Assembly (NCBI GenBank): GCA_963768075.1 | Contig: CAVYHD010000033.1 | Location: 620,001 to 684,000 of the forward strand | DNA: 64,000 bases | Source of the DNA: QHXW01 sp963768075 | Lineage (GTDB): Bacteria; Acidobacteriota; Terriglobia; Bryobacterales; Bryobacteraceae | Direction: 5' to 3' | Program-made: the position numbers and the translations under genes | Shown here: one piece after another, positions 49,461 to 59,124 of the stretch | Layout: the number at the start of each line of letters is the position of its first letter | Numbering within the stretch: position 1 is the stretch's first letter | The notes under the pieces: model-generated | Database searches by the model: none | What the model was told of the DNA's origin: nothing | What the model saw: only the letters and a program-made list of their open reading frames with translations

Positions 49461-50750
49461 TCACCGGCGCTCGGAGGCCGTTGGCCGTCGCGCCATATGG
49501 CACGCAACTTTGGCTATGGCAAACGCAATCTCATCGACATTTTGCTCGGTGTAATTCTCTGTCAATTCCAATGTCATCCAGCGCGAAAAGGCGTCCTCGG
49601 CGACTGGGCACAGGCCGCCCGGGTAGCTGCGATCTGTCCCAGTGTCTTGTGACTGAAACGGATAATGCGAAAACGGGTACGCCGAACGCCTCTGAAAAAT
49701 GTCGTACAAATAAACCGGCCGCCCTCCGGTGAGTAAGTGGGCTTTGGCGTTTACACCCTCGCGCTGCAGTGCTGCGGCAAACTCCTCTGCCGAGCAGCCC
49801 AGCGCCTCCAAATCCAGCTTGAACAAGTACAAGAAGTACGAATGCTTCGAGCCGGCAGCGATCGGCTGCAATGTGATTCCATCGATTTCCGCCAACTGCT
49901 CGGAAAGCCGCGTGCCCAGCATCCGGCGGCGCTCGGTGAATTCCGCGAGGCGCTCCAGTTGAGCCAGGGCGACGGCCCCTTGCATCTCTGTCATCTGGTA
50001 ATTTGTCGCCAGGAAGAAAGGATTGCGAATGCCCTCTTCGCGCTGATAGCACTTGTCGAGAAACAATGACGCATAGTAGCGCAAGCGATCGTCATCGGTG
50101 AGGATCATGCCTCCGGAACCTGCCGTAATGTGCTTGAAATGATTTAGCGAAAAACACGAAATACAACCGCGCTTGCCGACCAGTTCACCCGCGTACTCGC
50201 ATCCGTAGGCTTGCGCGCAATCTTCGATTACGTGAATTCCGGTTTCCCGGCCGATTTCCAGAAAGCTGTCCGTATCGGCCGCCAGTCCGGCGTGGTGCAC
50301 GACAACGATCGCCCCGGTTCTGGGGGTAATGGCGGCACGCGCCGAACCTGCGTCCAGGTTGAGTGTGTGGGGATTCACGTCCGCGAACACCGGCACCAGG
50401 CCCTGATAAAGCATGCCTGTGAGCGTTCCCATGTCGGTAATCGGCGACGTAATGACTTCAATGCCAGGCCGAAGTTGTAAGGAAGCAATCGCGATGTGCA
50501 CTGCCGCAGTGCCGCTGGCGCAGGCGACGCAGTACTTTTTTCCGTACATGGACGCAAAGCGGCGTTCCAACTCCCGGACTTTGGCGCCCAGATAGAAGAA
50601 CAGAGTATCGGAGTCGATCACCTCGTTGAGGTACCGCTTTTCGAGGTCGCCGTGCCGTTTCCGGGGCGGGATAGGCGTCTGCACGGCCGCTTGGCCCCCG
50701 TCGATCGCCAGCCTTTGTGTTACGTCAAATTTGCTATTGGCTCGATTCAT
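49461..50750 (-). CDS. DegT/DnrJ/EryC1/StrS family aminotransferase
   Basis: A 429-residue PLP-dependent protein of the sugar aminotransferase family. The PLP lysine is in CFSLNHFKHITAGSGGM. Other blocks are CVACASGTAAVHIAIASL and HVIEDCAQAYG. Members transaminate nucleotide-linked or free keto-sugars. Its place between a GH28 gene (7 bp upstream) and a hexuronate-type transporter is unusual for nucleotide-sugar synthesis, and may point to a catabolic keto-uronate or keto-deoxy sugar substrate. That is inference. Confidence 0.88.
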   Translation of the reverse strand: MNRANSKFDVTQRLAIDGGQAAVQTPIPPRKRHGDLEKRYLNEVIDSDTLFFYLGAKVRELERRFASMYGKKYCVACASGTAAVHIAIASLQLRPGIEVITSPITDMGTLTGMLYQGLVPVFADVNPHTLNLDAGSARAAITPRTGAIVVVHHAGLAADTDSFLEIGRETGIHVIEDCAQAYGCEYAGELVGKRGCISCFSLNHFKHITAGSGGMILTDDDRLRYYASLFLDKCYQREEGIRNPFFLATNYQMTEMQGAVALAQLERLAEFTERRRMLGTRLSEQLAEIDGITLQPIAAGSKHSYFLYLFKLDLEALGCSAEEFAAALQREGVNAKAHLLTGGRPVYLYDIFQRRSAYPFSHYPFQSQDTGTDRSYPGGLCPVAEDAFSRWMTLELTENYTEQNVDEIAFAIAKVACHMARRPTASERR

Positions 50751-50757
50751 AGAGGAT

Positions 50758-52466
50758 TCAATGCGCGGCGCCTTCCCCTATCCACATCGCTCCGCCAGGT
50801 ACTTCCGGAGACTCTTGGATCGGTTGCCGCGCCAACCGAAGGTCGTTTCCGCGCAGCGCAAGATCACGGCTTTTTCCCCCTAGAACGCTGAGAAAGACAT
50901 CCGCCGCGGAGGAAAGGCGGTTGCCGTACAGCAGGGCGCCAGCTACATTGTGGAACAATAGCATGGGCTGATGGGGTGGCACATTCGTGGAATCGAATGC
51001 GGAAATTTCCAGATGCGTGACATCGTCGAGCACCATGGCCGGGCGTCCGTCCGGCTCCGCAGCGTGAACCTTCACGTTGCGAAGCGTAAGACCGTCGACA
51101 TGCCTGCTGTACAAGGCTAACGCCGGCAAATCTCCAAATAGGTCAGGGTCCGGATACTTCGCGTCAGCCTCCGGAATGTTGATGTCGCGGGCTGCGACGC
51201 CGCCGGCGGCGGTGATGTTGAAGCCATCAATAGTTACATTCTGGATGCGCCCGCTCTCGATTCCCGTGATCGTGCTGGCAAGCGAGGCGCCCCGTGCAAC
51301 CACGTTTTGAATCGAGATGTTGTTGATGGATCCGGGGGCTGGCGATTTCCATTCCCCGTCCGCGATTGCCCAAGCGGATGAAAATCGGAGAGACTACGTC
51401 CTCCATGGAGATATTTGAAATAGCCACCCCATCGACGTTCGAGCCGTCGACAGACTCGATCGCGATGCCCCCTAGACCCTTGCGCCCGTCTGGGCGGCGA
51501 AGCATCACACAATTTGTGACGGACACGTCGCGCAGGTCGCCGGCGGTTTCCGTGCCGAATTTAAAGTGAGCGCACGAAGTGCGCAGGACGCAGTTCGCCA
51601 CAACCATGTGCTCCGTGGAGCGCGGTTTTCCGAGAGCCATACTGGCCTTGGGACACACCGCATCGTCCCACGCATCAATGTAGCAATTGGTGATGCGGAT
51701 GTAGCGGCAGCCATCCGTGTCAACCCCGTCAGCATAACCATTGATCAGCTTCACGCCCTCAACCTCGATGTAATCGCTCCCGGCGAAACTGATGTTGTAG
51801 TTGGGCGCGTTGCGAATCGTGATCCCACGGACGGAAATCCATTCGGAATTCTTGATGGCGATCGGTTTCGGGCCGCCACGCCGGGGGCGGTTGCCATCGA
51901 TCGCGCCAGTGCCCTCGATGGATACGTTGTGAACACCGTCGCCCGAAAGAAGCGCGTAATGAAAGTAACTCGTCTCGGTATCATCCCAGGCCGGAGGAGC
52001 CGAAAGCCGCCTGCGTTCGGGAAGCGTCCGAGCCACGAAGCTGACCTGCGGCTCCACTTTCTTCGGCGGCGCCTCTATGTGATAGGGCAACTCTTCATAA
52101 GGATCGAAGTCTCCATCATCCGGGCTGAACATCAATGTGGCGCCCTGCTCAATCCGCAGCGTCAGATTGCTATGCAGGTGGATTGTGCCACTCACGTAGC
52201 GTCCCGGCGGAATCACCACGGTTCCCCCCGCCGCAGCCGCCTTATCAATAGCCGACTGGATGGCTTTGGTATCCTTCGTGGTCCCGTCGCCTGTGGCGCC
52301 GAAATCGCGGACATCCAGAGCGCGCTCCCACGCATGGCCAAGCCAGCAGGGCCAACAGGGTCGTCTTTAGGGCAACGTGCTTCCCTTTTCGAGAGTAAAT
52401 ATCCGAGGAACAGCTCAATCGTGACTCCAACCGGCACTCGTGCCGGAAACCTGCGACGACACTCAT
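50758..52466 (-). CDS. GH28-type polygalacturonase-like protein, two frameshifts
   Basis: A right-handed parallel beta-helix protein of about 565 residues. An N-terminal hydrophobic signal (LKTTLLALLAWPCVGA) is followed in another frame by LDVRDFGATGDGTTKDTKAIQSAID, then the helix with DGVDTDGC and IDAWDDAVCPK, equivalents of the GH28 Asp motifs. The usual GHG block reads SCAHFKFGT, so the subfamily is divergent. Frame breaks are near 52325 and at 51334, where one C in a C5 run restores PGSINNISIQNVVARG. The only in-frame ATG is 52466. It likely cleaves pectic galacturonan or rhamnogalacturonan. Confidence 0.82.
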
Positions 52467-52526
52467 TAGAAGGCCGACTTCTGCCTGATTTCAAGAGCCA
52501 CCGCGAAGATTCCTTGCAGGTTGAAA

Positions 52527-53729
52527 TTAAGACGTAGAAACGAACAGCGCGCGCTGGATGAATTCCTTAGCCACGTCCAGCGAAGCCAGAAGGGCGCAAC
52601 CCACCGGCGCGGCGTCTTTCCGAAATGGGGCAACCCGAATTTCAAGATTTCGGATGACCGTTTCAAAGCATTGGTCGTGAACCGCTTTGGTAACGGCTTC
52701 GAGAAAGAAATCGCTTGCGGCGTTCGCGAATTTTCCGGCGAGCACCACTAATGACGGATTCAGCAACTGTACGGCATTTGCGATGCCGATTCCCAGAGCT
52801 TCGCCGGCCTCGGTCAGGGCCGTCCGTGCCAGCGGATCGCCCTGCCGGGCCGCGGAAACAATCAATCCGGCGTCAACTGTGCAGGAGACTTTACCAAGTC
52901 GGCCAGCAAGTCTTAACGCCCTTTTCGAGCCCCTGGCGTACACGGGCCATAGTGGCGCCGAGCGACGCAAATGCTTCCACACATCCTCGCCTTCCACACG
53001 CGCATAAGGGTCCGTTGCGGTCGATGACGATGTGGCCGATCTCACCACCCGCCAGCGTCGCGCCCCGAAGCATCCTCCCGTCGACGAAGATGCCGGCGCC
53101 GATTCCAGTCCCGATTTGAACGTAGATGGCCGAGCGGTGACGTCGATTTTCCGGCCAAAGTAGGTGCTGGGCCAACGCGACGGCGCGCGCCCGATCATCG
53201 AGAGTGATGTCGGTGTCGAAGGTCTCGCGCAGAGCGTTCAACAGATTGACGCGGCGCCAATGCGGTACGCCCTCCCATTCCACGCATACGCCGTTTTCGA
53301 CATCGAGTGTGCCGCCGAGCCCGACACCGATACGCGAGATCGCGACCCGTCCAGCGTCTGACAGTGCGATGCGCATGGCCTTTCGGCAGTCCCGGAGCGT
53401 CTTACCTACCGGGTTGCGCGCACTGGCGACGAGAGCTCCCGGCCCCGCAGGTTCCCCGCCATATCTGTGACCACCGCCGTAATCCTGTCTCGATCGATTT
53501 CAATCCCCGCTACGTGGGCGAGTTCCGGATTCAACTGCAGGAGCGCCGGCCGCCGCCCACGTGACGCTTTCGTCGCGCCTGTTTCCACGATCAAATGCTT
53601 AGCTAATAGAACGCCGGCGGAGCGGGAAATGGTAGCGGCGCTGACGTCGAACAGACGCGATAATTCAGAGCGCACCACCTGATGACGGTATAGGATTTCC
53701 CAGAATAAAGATTCCTCGAGATTCCTCAT
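52527..53729 (-). CDS. ROK family transcriptional regulator, two frameshifts
   Basis: About 400 residues. An N-terminal winged helix-turn-helix (YRHQVVRSELSRLFDVSAATISRS) is followed by a ROK domain with ATP/sugar-site motifs YVQIGTGIGAGIFVDG and the zinc-binding CACGRRGCVEAFASLG. Frame breaks near 53420 and 52912 split it into three readable parts that join without loss. Most ROK repressors with this layout respond to sugars and control adjacent transport and hydrolase genes. It is the first gene of the minus-strand ROK-GH28-DegT-MFS group and probably regulates it. Confidence 0.85.
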
Positions 53730-53794
53730 GCGGATGCCTCAGGGACCACGCCGCCTGGACAATGCTTAGATTGTCGCAATTGTTTGCAGACTGC

Positions 53795-53811
53795 ACCAAA
53801 GTTCCTTTGGT
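53795..53811. promoter_or_regulatory. Inverted repeat upstream of the ROK regulator
   Basis: ACCAAAG-TTC-CTTTGGT is a perfect 7-bp inverted repeat with a 3-bp centre. It lies 66 bp upstream of the ROK start and 46 bp upstream of the divergent gene at 53857. Position and length fit an operator for the adjacent ROK repressor, possibly autoregulatory. It could also be a chance palindrome. Confidence 0.4.
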
Positions 53812-53856
53812 CGTTCGGCAATTCGGGGATAATGGCAGGCAGGCAAATCGAAATCG

Positions 53857-54567
53857 ATGAACGGACTAGCGCTCCTCGCAACCTTGTGGTTCGCGGCCGT
53901 ATTGGCGCCTGCGCAAGAGATTTCAGGCGATTGGCATGGTTCGGTGGAAGTGCCCAACGATGCGCCTCTGCGTCTCGCCCTGCACATCGCGAATCCAAAC
54001 ACAGCCCGTCTCGACAGCGCCGACGAAGGGGTAACCGCCTTGCCGGTTGATTCCATCCGCGTGGACGGGGCGACGTTGCAGTTCGAAATTAAGGGAATCG
54101 CCGACGTCTATCAAGGCAAGATTCACGCCGATGGCTCACGCATCACCGGAACCTGGAGGCAGGATGGGGGCGTGTGGCCGTTGGACTGGGAAAAGGGACA
54201 GGAACCCGCGAATACCACGCGGCCCATTCCTGACGGGGAAGCCAAGCAAAGGGGGCGAGCCTGTACCCAATGGTTTTACGAAGGGAAACTGAATGACGTG
54301 TGGCTGAAACTTTCGCCCGTGCTGCAGCAGGGCTTCGGAAGCGAAAGGCAGCTAGCTGAGTTCCGGCAGCAAACCCTCCGCCGGCTGGGAGCGGAGATGC
54401 GGATTCTCAGCGAAAGCGTCACGCCTGCCGGAGAGATGCGAGTCTACCGGCGCACAGCGGAATTCCAGAAGGTCAAAGATGGCGTTGTGATACGGCTCGC
54501 CTTTGACCCCCACGGCGTCATCGCTGTGTTCTCTATTGACGCGGTCGCGGTGACAGGTTCCCACTAG
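53857..54567 (+). CDS. Secreted hypothetical protein, hydrolase-associated N-terminal domain
   Basis: A 236-residue exported protein (signal LALLATLWFAAVLAPAQ). The first half, GDWHGSVEVPNDAPLRLALHI and LQFEIKGIADVYQGKIHADGSRITGTW, is the beta domain often found in front of acidobacterial alpha/beta hydrolases. Here no hydrolase domain follows. Instead the C-terminal half has FYEGKLNDVWLKLSPVLQQGFGS, similar to DUF3887-like regions. It may be a domain fusion of two hydrolase-associated modules. Function unknown. Confidence 0.7.
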   Translation: MNGLALLATLWFAAVLAPAQEISGDWHGSVEVPNDAPLRLALHIANPNTARLDSADEGVTALPVDSIRVDGATLQFEIKGIADVYQGKIHADGSRITGTWRQDGGVWPLDWEKGQEPANTTRPIPDGEAKQRGRACTQWFYEGKLNDVWLKLSPVLQQGFGSERQLAEFRQQTLRRLGAEMRILSESVTPAGEMRVYRRTAEFQKVKDGVVIRLAFDPHGVIAVFSIDAVAVTGSH

Positions 54568-54829
54568 CGCACGCGCAGGGTGCCAGTCGTGGTAGAAGAT
54601 AGAGCAGCCTTCGGTTGGTCGAGCCGCCGCCTGAACGCCGATCCTCGCAAGCGCTCACCGCGATTTATTCGAGAATCGCCTTGTAGTGCCCGCTGTACTC
54701 ATCGCCTGCCCCCGCCGCTGACCACCATCATGCATCCCCAGACAGTCAACACAGAAGTCGGGGACTGGACGTGAAGAGCGCCACCTTGATTATCTCGGAA
54801 GTCCAAGAACAACAACGTGTTACAACTTA

Positions 54830-54970
54830 TGGCGGAGAGGGGGATTCGAATCCGCTTCCGAGTTGAGCTGACGCTAAGTTACAGATTATGAGTTGCCGGG
54901 TCTCCCAGTGGTGCCACGGCTGCCGCGCGGTCTTGCACGATATTGCACGACAGAGGCAGCCTGGATTCCT
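54830..54970. repeat. Direct repeat copy 2 with tRNA-Ser 3' end (att-like)
   Basis: A 141-bp element in the same orientation as 41847-41988. It also begins with the 3' end of tRNA-Ser. Unlike copy 1, the ~40 bp to its left resemble the DNA left of the intact tRNA at 56756 (both read ggaagtc-aagaa... ending in ttatggcggagag), so this copy shares sequence with both other sites. The 260 bp before it (54568-54829) hold no recognisable gene. The truncated MFS fragment starts at the base after the repeat. Confidence 0.75.
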
Positions 54971-55159
54971 CGCCGGTTCCCGAAACACCGCGCCGCGACT
55001 ATCCAGGGCCTGGTGACCGAGGGCGTCGCGCTGGGCAGTGCAGTTTCGCCGGCCCTCTTCTCTCGCGGGATCTCCGATTACGGCTGGCGCATGTCGTTCG
55101 TGATCGCCGGATCGGCAAACGCGGTCTTATCCGTGACTTGGCAGGTCATCGCTGTCTGA
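54971..55159 (+). pseudogene. Internal fragment of an MFS transporter
   Basis: About 62 codons read RFPKHRAATIQGLVTEGVALGSAVSP and SDYGWRMSFVIAGSANAVLSVTWQ. This is the region after the second cytoplasmic motif of ACS-family MFS transporters (compare AEWFPSRERAWAVALFDSG in the intact transporter at 48166). The fragment begins exactly at the end of the att-like repeat and stops at a TGA, so both ends of the gene are missing. It is a remnant left by a rearrangement at the repeat. Confidence 0.7.
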
Positions 55160-55200
55160 GCGCTAGCCCCGCATAGGGTGAACCGCGAGCCGGGGAGAAG

Positions 55201-55813
55201 ATGACTGGCCCACGCATCGCCAGTTTGGGCATTGCCATTGCCGGCGTCCTGATGATTTCCGAATTTCATTGGAGCGAGGTCAACCTGGCCGGGCACTATC
55301 TCTTCCGTAACTGTTTGCTGTTCCTGGGGACCCTAGGAAATGCCATTTACGTCGTCTTTAGCAAGAAATTGCTGGCGGTGGCCAGCGCCATTGCGGTTCT
55401 ATTCTGGGGGCAGGTTCTGGGACTGCTGGCGTCGTTGCCATTTCGCTATTTCGAGCCCACCGCAATTCGGGACGTCTCCGGACACACTGCTCAAACATGG
55501 TTCTCTCTGGTGTTTCTCGGCGCCGTCTATTTCACCGCCACCATGATCGTGTTCTTCCGCATCCTCACCCGGCTCGATGCCGGACAAATCATGGTTTCGA
55601 ATTATCTGCAGGCCGTCTTTCGGGGTGCTCGCTGCCGCGGCGCTCCTCCGCGAAAAGATCACCTGGAACATGGTTTCGGGTGGCCTGCTGGTGCTTGCCG
55701 GCACTGCCATGGCGACGTTTGAGGATCTGTGGCGAGCCCGCGTGCCACAATTGCGTCACCGGAAACCGCCGTCGAAGGACAAAGACCCGGTAAATGACAA
55801 TGGAAGTGCTTAG
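55201..55813 (+). pseudogene. EamA/DMT-family transporter, 5' truncated and frameshifted
   Basis: The frame covers only the second EamA half (GTLGNAIYVVFSKKLLAV, FTATMIVFFRILTRLDAGQIM). The C-terminal helices (VLAAAALLREKITWNMVSGGLLVLAGTAMATFEDL) lie in a second frame after an extra T in a TTT run at 55618-55620. Homology starts at or just before the ATG at 55201, with an in-frame stop at 55174, so the first five helices are gone. It adjoins the MFS fragment. The frameshift may be a base-call error, but the 5' loss is real. Confidence 0.7.
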
Positions 55814-55848
55814 CGACGGCTTGGAAGGCGAATCTTGATTCTAGGTGT

Positions 55849-56304
55849 TTGGCTTTCAGCTTTACGGTTTCCGACCTGGAGCGTTCTCTGGATTTCTACA
55901 CCGGTCTGCTCGGTATGAAATTGGTGCACCGCCAGGACCAATCGAGCGAATATACACGGAAGCTGGTGGGCTACCCAGATGCTGATCTCCTGGTTGCCTT
56001 GCTCGGTTTTGGGGGGCCGCCGAGCGGTCCCTCCGGCCACGTTCTGGAGCTGATCCAATACCGTGCGCCGCTGCGCCCACCTCACCCCGCCGGCACCCCA
56101 TTTCCGAACTCAGCTCATCTGGCATTTGTGACGGAGGATGCCCTGCACGAGTACCAGCGGTTATGCGCCGCTGGCGTTCAATTCCGATCGGAGCCCGTTG
56201 CCATCACCTCGGGAATCAACAGCGGGGGCTATACAGTGTACTTTCTCGATCCGGATGGCATCACCCTGGAATTGGTGCAGCCACCTCCGCGAGCGAACTC
56301 GTGA
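55849..56304 (+). CDS. VOC/glyoxalase-like dioxygenase-fold protein
   Basis: A 151-residue single-module protein: FTVSDLERSLDFYTGLLGMKLVHRQ, then AFVTEDALHEYQRLCAAGV and GYTVYFLDPDGITLELVQ, a classic VOC fold ending in a metal-ligand Glu. The N-terminus looks short: homologues start about ten residues earlier, and LILGVW-type codons lie upstream in another frame, so a one-base error near 55850 is possible. The listed TTG start is provisional. The activity is unknown. Confidence 0.72.
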   Translation: MAFSFTVSDLERSLDFYTGLLGMKLVHRQDQSSEYTRKLVGYPDADLLVALLGFGGPPSGPSGHVLELIQYRAPLRPPHPAGTPFPNSAHLAFVTEDALHEYQRLCAAGVQFRSEPVAITSGINSGGYTVYFLDPDGITLELVQPPPRANS

Positions 56305-56449
56305 CTCAGAGGCCGCAATCGGTGTCCGTTCAGGCTGCATCTGAACTCGCGCCTGCGGTGCTTTTCAAACTTTACTCTTGGCTGCATATTATCCGCGTGT
56401 TTGAGGAGGCAATGCTCTCATTGCAGCGGATGCTGGCCAACGTACAGAG

Positions 56450-56692
56450 GACACGGGCATGCGATCGCAAAAGGCGCGCCACCACGCCCTGCACGTCGTT
56501 CAGGCGGAAGTTCCTGCCGCTATACGGGTACGTCAGCTTTTGGTGATCCAGCCCCAACAGGTAGAGAATCGTGGCGTGGAGATCATGGATGTTCCTACGG
56601 TCCTCGACGTCGTGGAAACCGAACTAGTCAGTAGCTCCATAAACTATCCCCTTCTTTACCACGGCACCAGCCATCCACATCGTGCATCCGTA
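56450..56692 (-). pseudogene. C-terminal remnant of a DUF1501 protein
   Basis: On the minus strand, MWMAGAVVKKGIVYGATD is followed by an in-frame TAG. The frame then continues FGFHDVEDRRNIHDLHATILYLLGLDHQKLTYPYSGRNF, which is the conserved end of DUF1501 (sulfatase-like) proteins. Only about 80 codons remain and no start is present, so it is a dead fragment. It lies 64 bp from the tRNA-Ser gene in the same graveyard as the MFS and EamA remnants. Confidence 0.75.
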
Positions 56693-56753
56693 AGTATTGT
56701 GATCGCCTCCTGTGATCGCCTTGGAAGTCAAAGAAAAAACACGCGTTACCGGT

Positions 56754-56847
<94 letters not shown>

Positions 56848-57127
56848 GTGTCTATCGCACCTGATTTCAGCGCTTTAGGGTCGATGTCACTACATTATAC
56901 TGCGATCTTCACTTCGTTGGGCCTGTCAATGCTTTGTCACCGTTCCAATTTTGCAGCGGGAATCCCACGCCGCAGCACTCCCGATCAGGCCCAAGGACTT
57001 CAGGACCGCGGTTGTGTACATCCACGAGATGAACGTTGGCCGACCAATCGATACCCCCAGCTTGCGGTGATGCGCCCGATGCTCCAATCACGGACTGGAG
57101 GGATCGGTAAAGACCTCACCCGGGCGC

Positions 57128-58522
57128 TTAGCGGGAGTCTAGCAGCAGCACCCAGTCGCTATCGCCGTCGTGGTTTTTTGCCAGCGGAGTGAATTGATGG
57201 CTGGCGTCGTTCGCGAAGGGACTGCCAGCAACATCCTGGTAGGCACCGATTGTCGGATCGAACCATCGCGCACGCGTTGAGCCCCGTAGGGCTCCTGTTG
57301 ATGTTGATGGTGATGGTTCGGGCAGTCGGCATGTAGACCACCAGAACGCTTCCGTCCGGCGTTGCGGCCGCCGTGGCGTAATCACTTTCGCTTACGCGGG
57401 TTTGGAACGTCCCGTAGGTCCCGAATCCAGCCACAAGAATCGAATGGTTCTGGTCCGGAACAAGGCCCTGCCAGGGAAGAGCGGTAAAGAATTCCTTCCA
57501 GAGTTTGAGTTGTGCGACTCCGGGCGTGTCCAGATGACTTTGCCAACCGTCTTTGAACGACCAAGTGTAGGCGTTGCCGTAGAACTGCCCCACACCACCA
57601 GTCAATACCGTCCAATATTCCTCGCGGCGTAACACGTTGGGAGTTCCGAGATCGGGAGGCTTTCCGACGTTTTCCAGATCGTAATGCGCTTCCACCAGGT
57701 AGGTCGGGGTAACGGGTTTCTGGTTGTAACTGTGAAGCATCTGCATGTAGGTCGGAGAATAAGCATAGGTGCTATTTAGATCGCTGAGTGGGATCCAAGT
57801 CGGATCGTCAAGTGACGAGCTGTTGAATACGTTCAACTCGACGGTTTGCAGTTGGTCCGGATCGACGGAATGGATACCCTTCGCCACAGCTTGCACCAGC
57901 GCATCGTCGGTCGAATTCTTCCAGGTATTAAAGTCGTTGCCATTCAGCCAAAGAACATTGGCAAAGCGTTGGTAGCGTTTACCCAGATATTGCCCATAGG
58001 CAAAAGCCGCCTGGACTCCGTTGTTGCGCAAAGTGGGCAGCCATCCGATCGTCTCCATCGGATCCAAGAAGACGGCTTGATGATGATTAGCCGCGATCTG
58101 CACGATATGGTCGAGACGAGCGAAGTACGCCTCATTGGGTTCGCTGAGATCGTAGTGCTTGAAATCTGTCCCCCGGGAACAAATCCCAGGAACGGCCTCA
58201 ATCCGTCAGGAGTCGTGGCATTGACGTTATCGGGATAGTCATGACCAGCGCACGTTACGTCAATCCAGCCCGCAGTGTTGAACCCTTGCGCCTCACGATC
58301 GGCAAAATAAATCTCCGCATCATGCTCGCTCAACCTTCCCATCAATCCCTGGGGAGTATCGCCAACGATGAGAAACGGTACGTTCTTTTGGTCAACCAGA
58401 TACCGCCTGTTGCCGCTCACCTTAAGGGGAAACGCCGGGGCGCTCGACGCGGATGAAGCAGCGGTCTGCGACATCGCTGGGCCGGCCCCGATGGCTGTGA
58501 ATGCGAGGAGCGCGATGAACAT
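57128..58522 (-). CDS. DUF4038 glycoside hydrolase (apiosidase-like), two frameshifts
   Basis: A secreted protein of about 465 residues. The signal FIALLAFTAIGAGPAMSQ is followed by NRRYLVDQKNVPFLIVGDTPQ and GFNTAGWIDVTCAG at the start of the DUF4038 barrel. VLWLNGNDFN, YLVEAHYDLEN and REEYWTVLTGGVGQFYGN follow further on, and a C-terminal domain ends ARWFDPTIGAYQDVAGSPFAN. Frame breaks are at a C run at 58170-58174 and near 57285. DUF4038 includes GH140 apiosidases that cut rhamnogalacturonan II side chains, which fits the pectin theme across the tRNA, but specificity is not provable here. Confidence 0.8.
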
Positions 58523-59124
58523 CCAACGGATTCGGCAACTACCTGCCGGTTGCTGGTCCGCATGCAGTAATCTGCCCGAATGTCGAATTGAGGGACGTGT
58601 TGTCTGTTTGCCGCAATCGCGTCCGAAATGCATCGAGGTAAACGGCGCACACGCTGGACGGCACATAACCCCCGAGCATACCTCAACTCGTAGTCTGTTT
58701 GGTCTGGTCACGAAAGGGCTCCAACCACCATTAAGCTGGGATCGTCATTCTTGACGTATAGTCTATTGCGAAATACTCCACACTGGTGCATACCGACGTA
58801 TGCCTTGGGTCCAGTTTTGCTTCACTCGTTGCGCCATCGAATAAGCCGTCGAGAACAAACGGAGCGTTATCGGAGACACTTTCGCCCCAAAATCTCCCCA
58901 TCCCGGGTGAACAGACCCAGTCTCATACGGCGTTTCGGACCCAGTGTAATTGACTAGTGGGTCGAGCGGGAGCATGATGAGGGGTCACTGACTGAAAGAA
59001 CAATTGCTGATGGACTCGTTCCGCGGTTGGTTCTTCCTTCGATAGAAGTTGACGAGCCGTACAGCCGTCTCACGAGCGTCTACTCCAAAAATCAGATACC
59101 AATCTCCGCGAGGTATTCGGACGT
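58523..59124. other. Intergenic stretch, no recognisable gene
   Basis: Between the DUF4038 start and the TonB receptor stop, about 600 bp contain only short unsupported open frames. No tRNA, repeat or convincing terminator is visible. It should hold the promoter of the DUF4038 gene. Confidence 0.5.
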
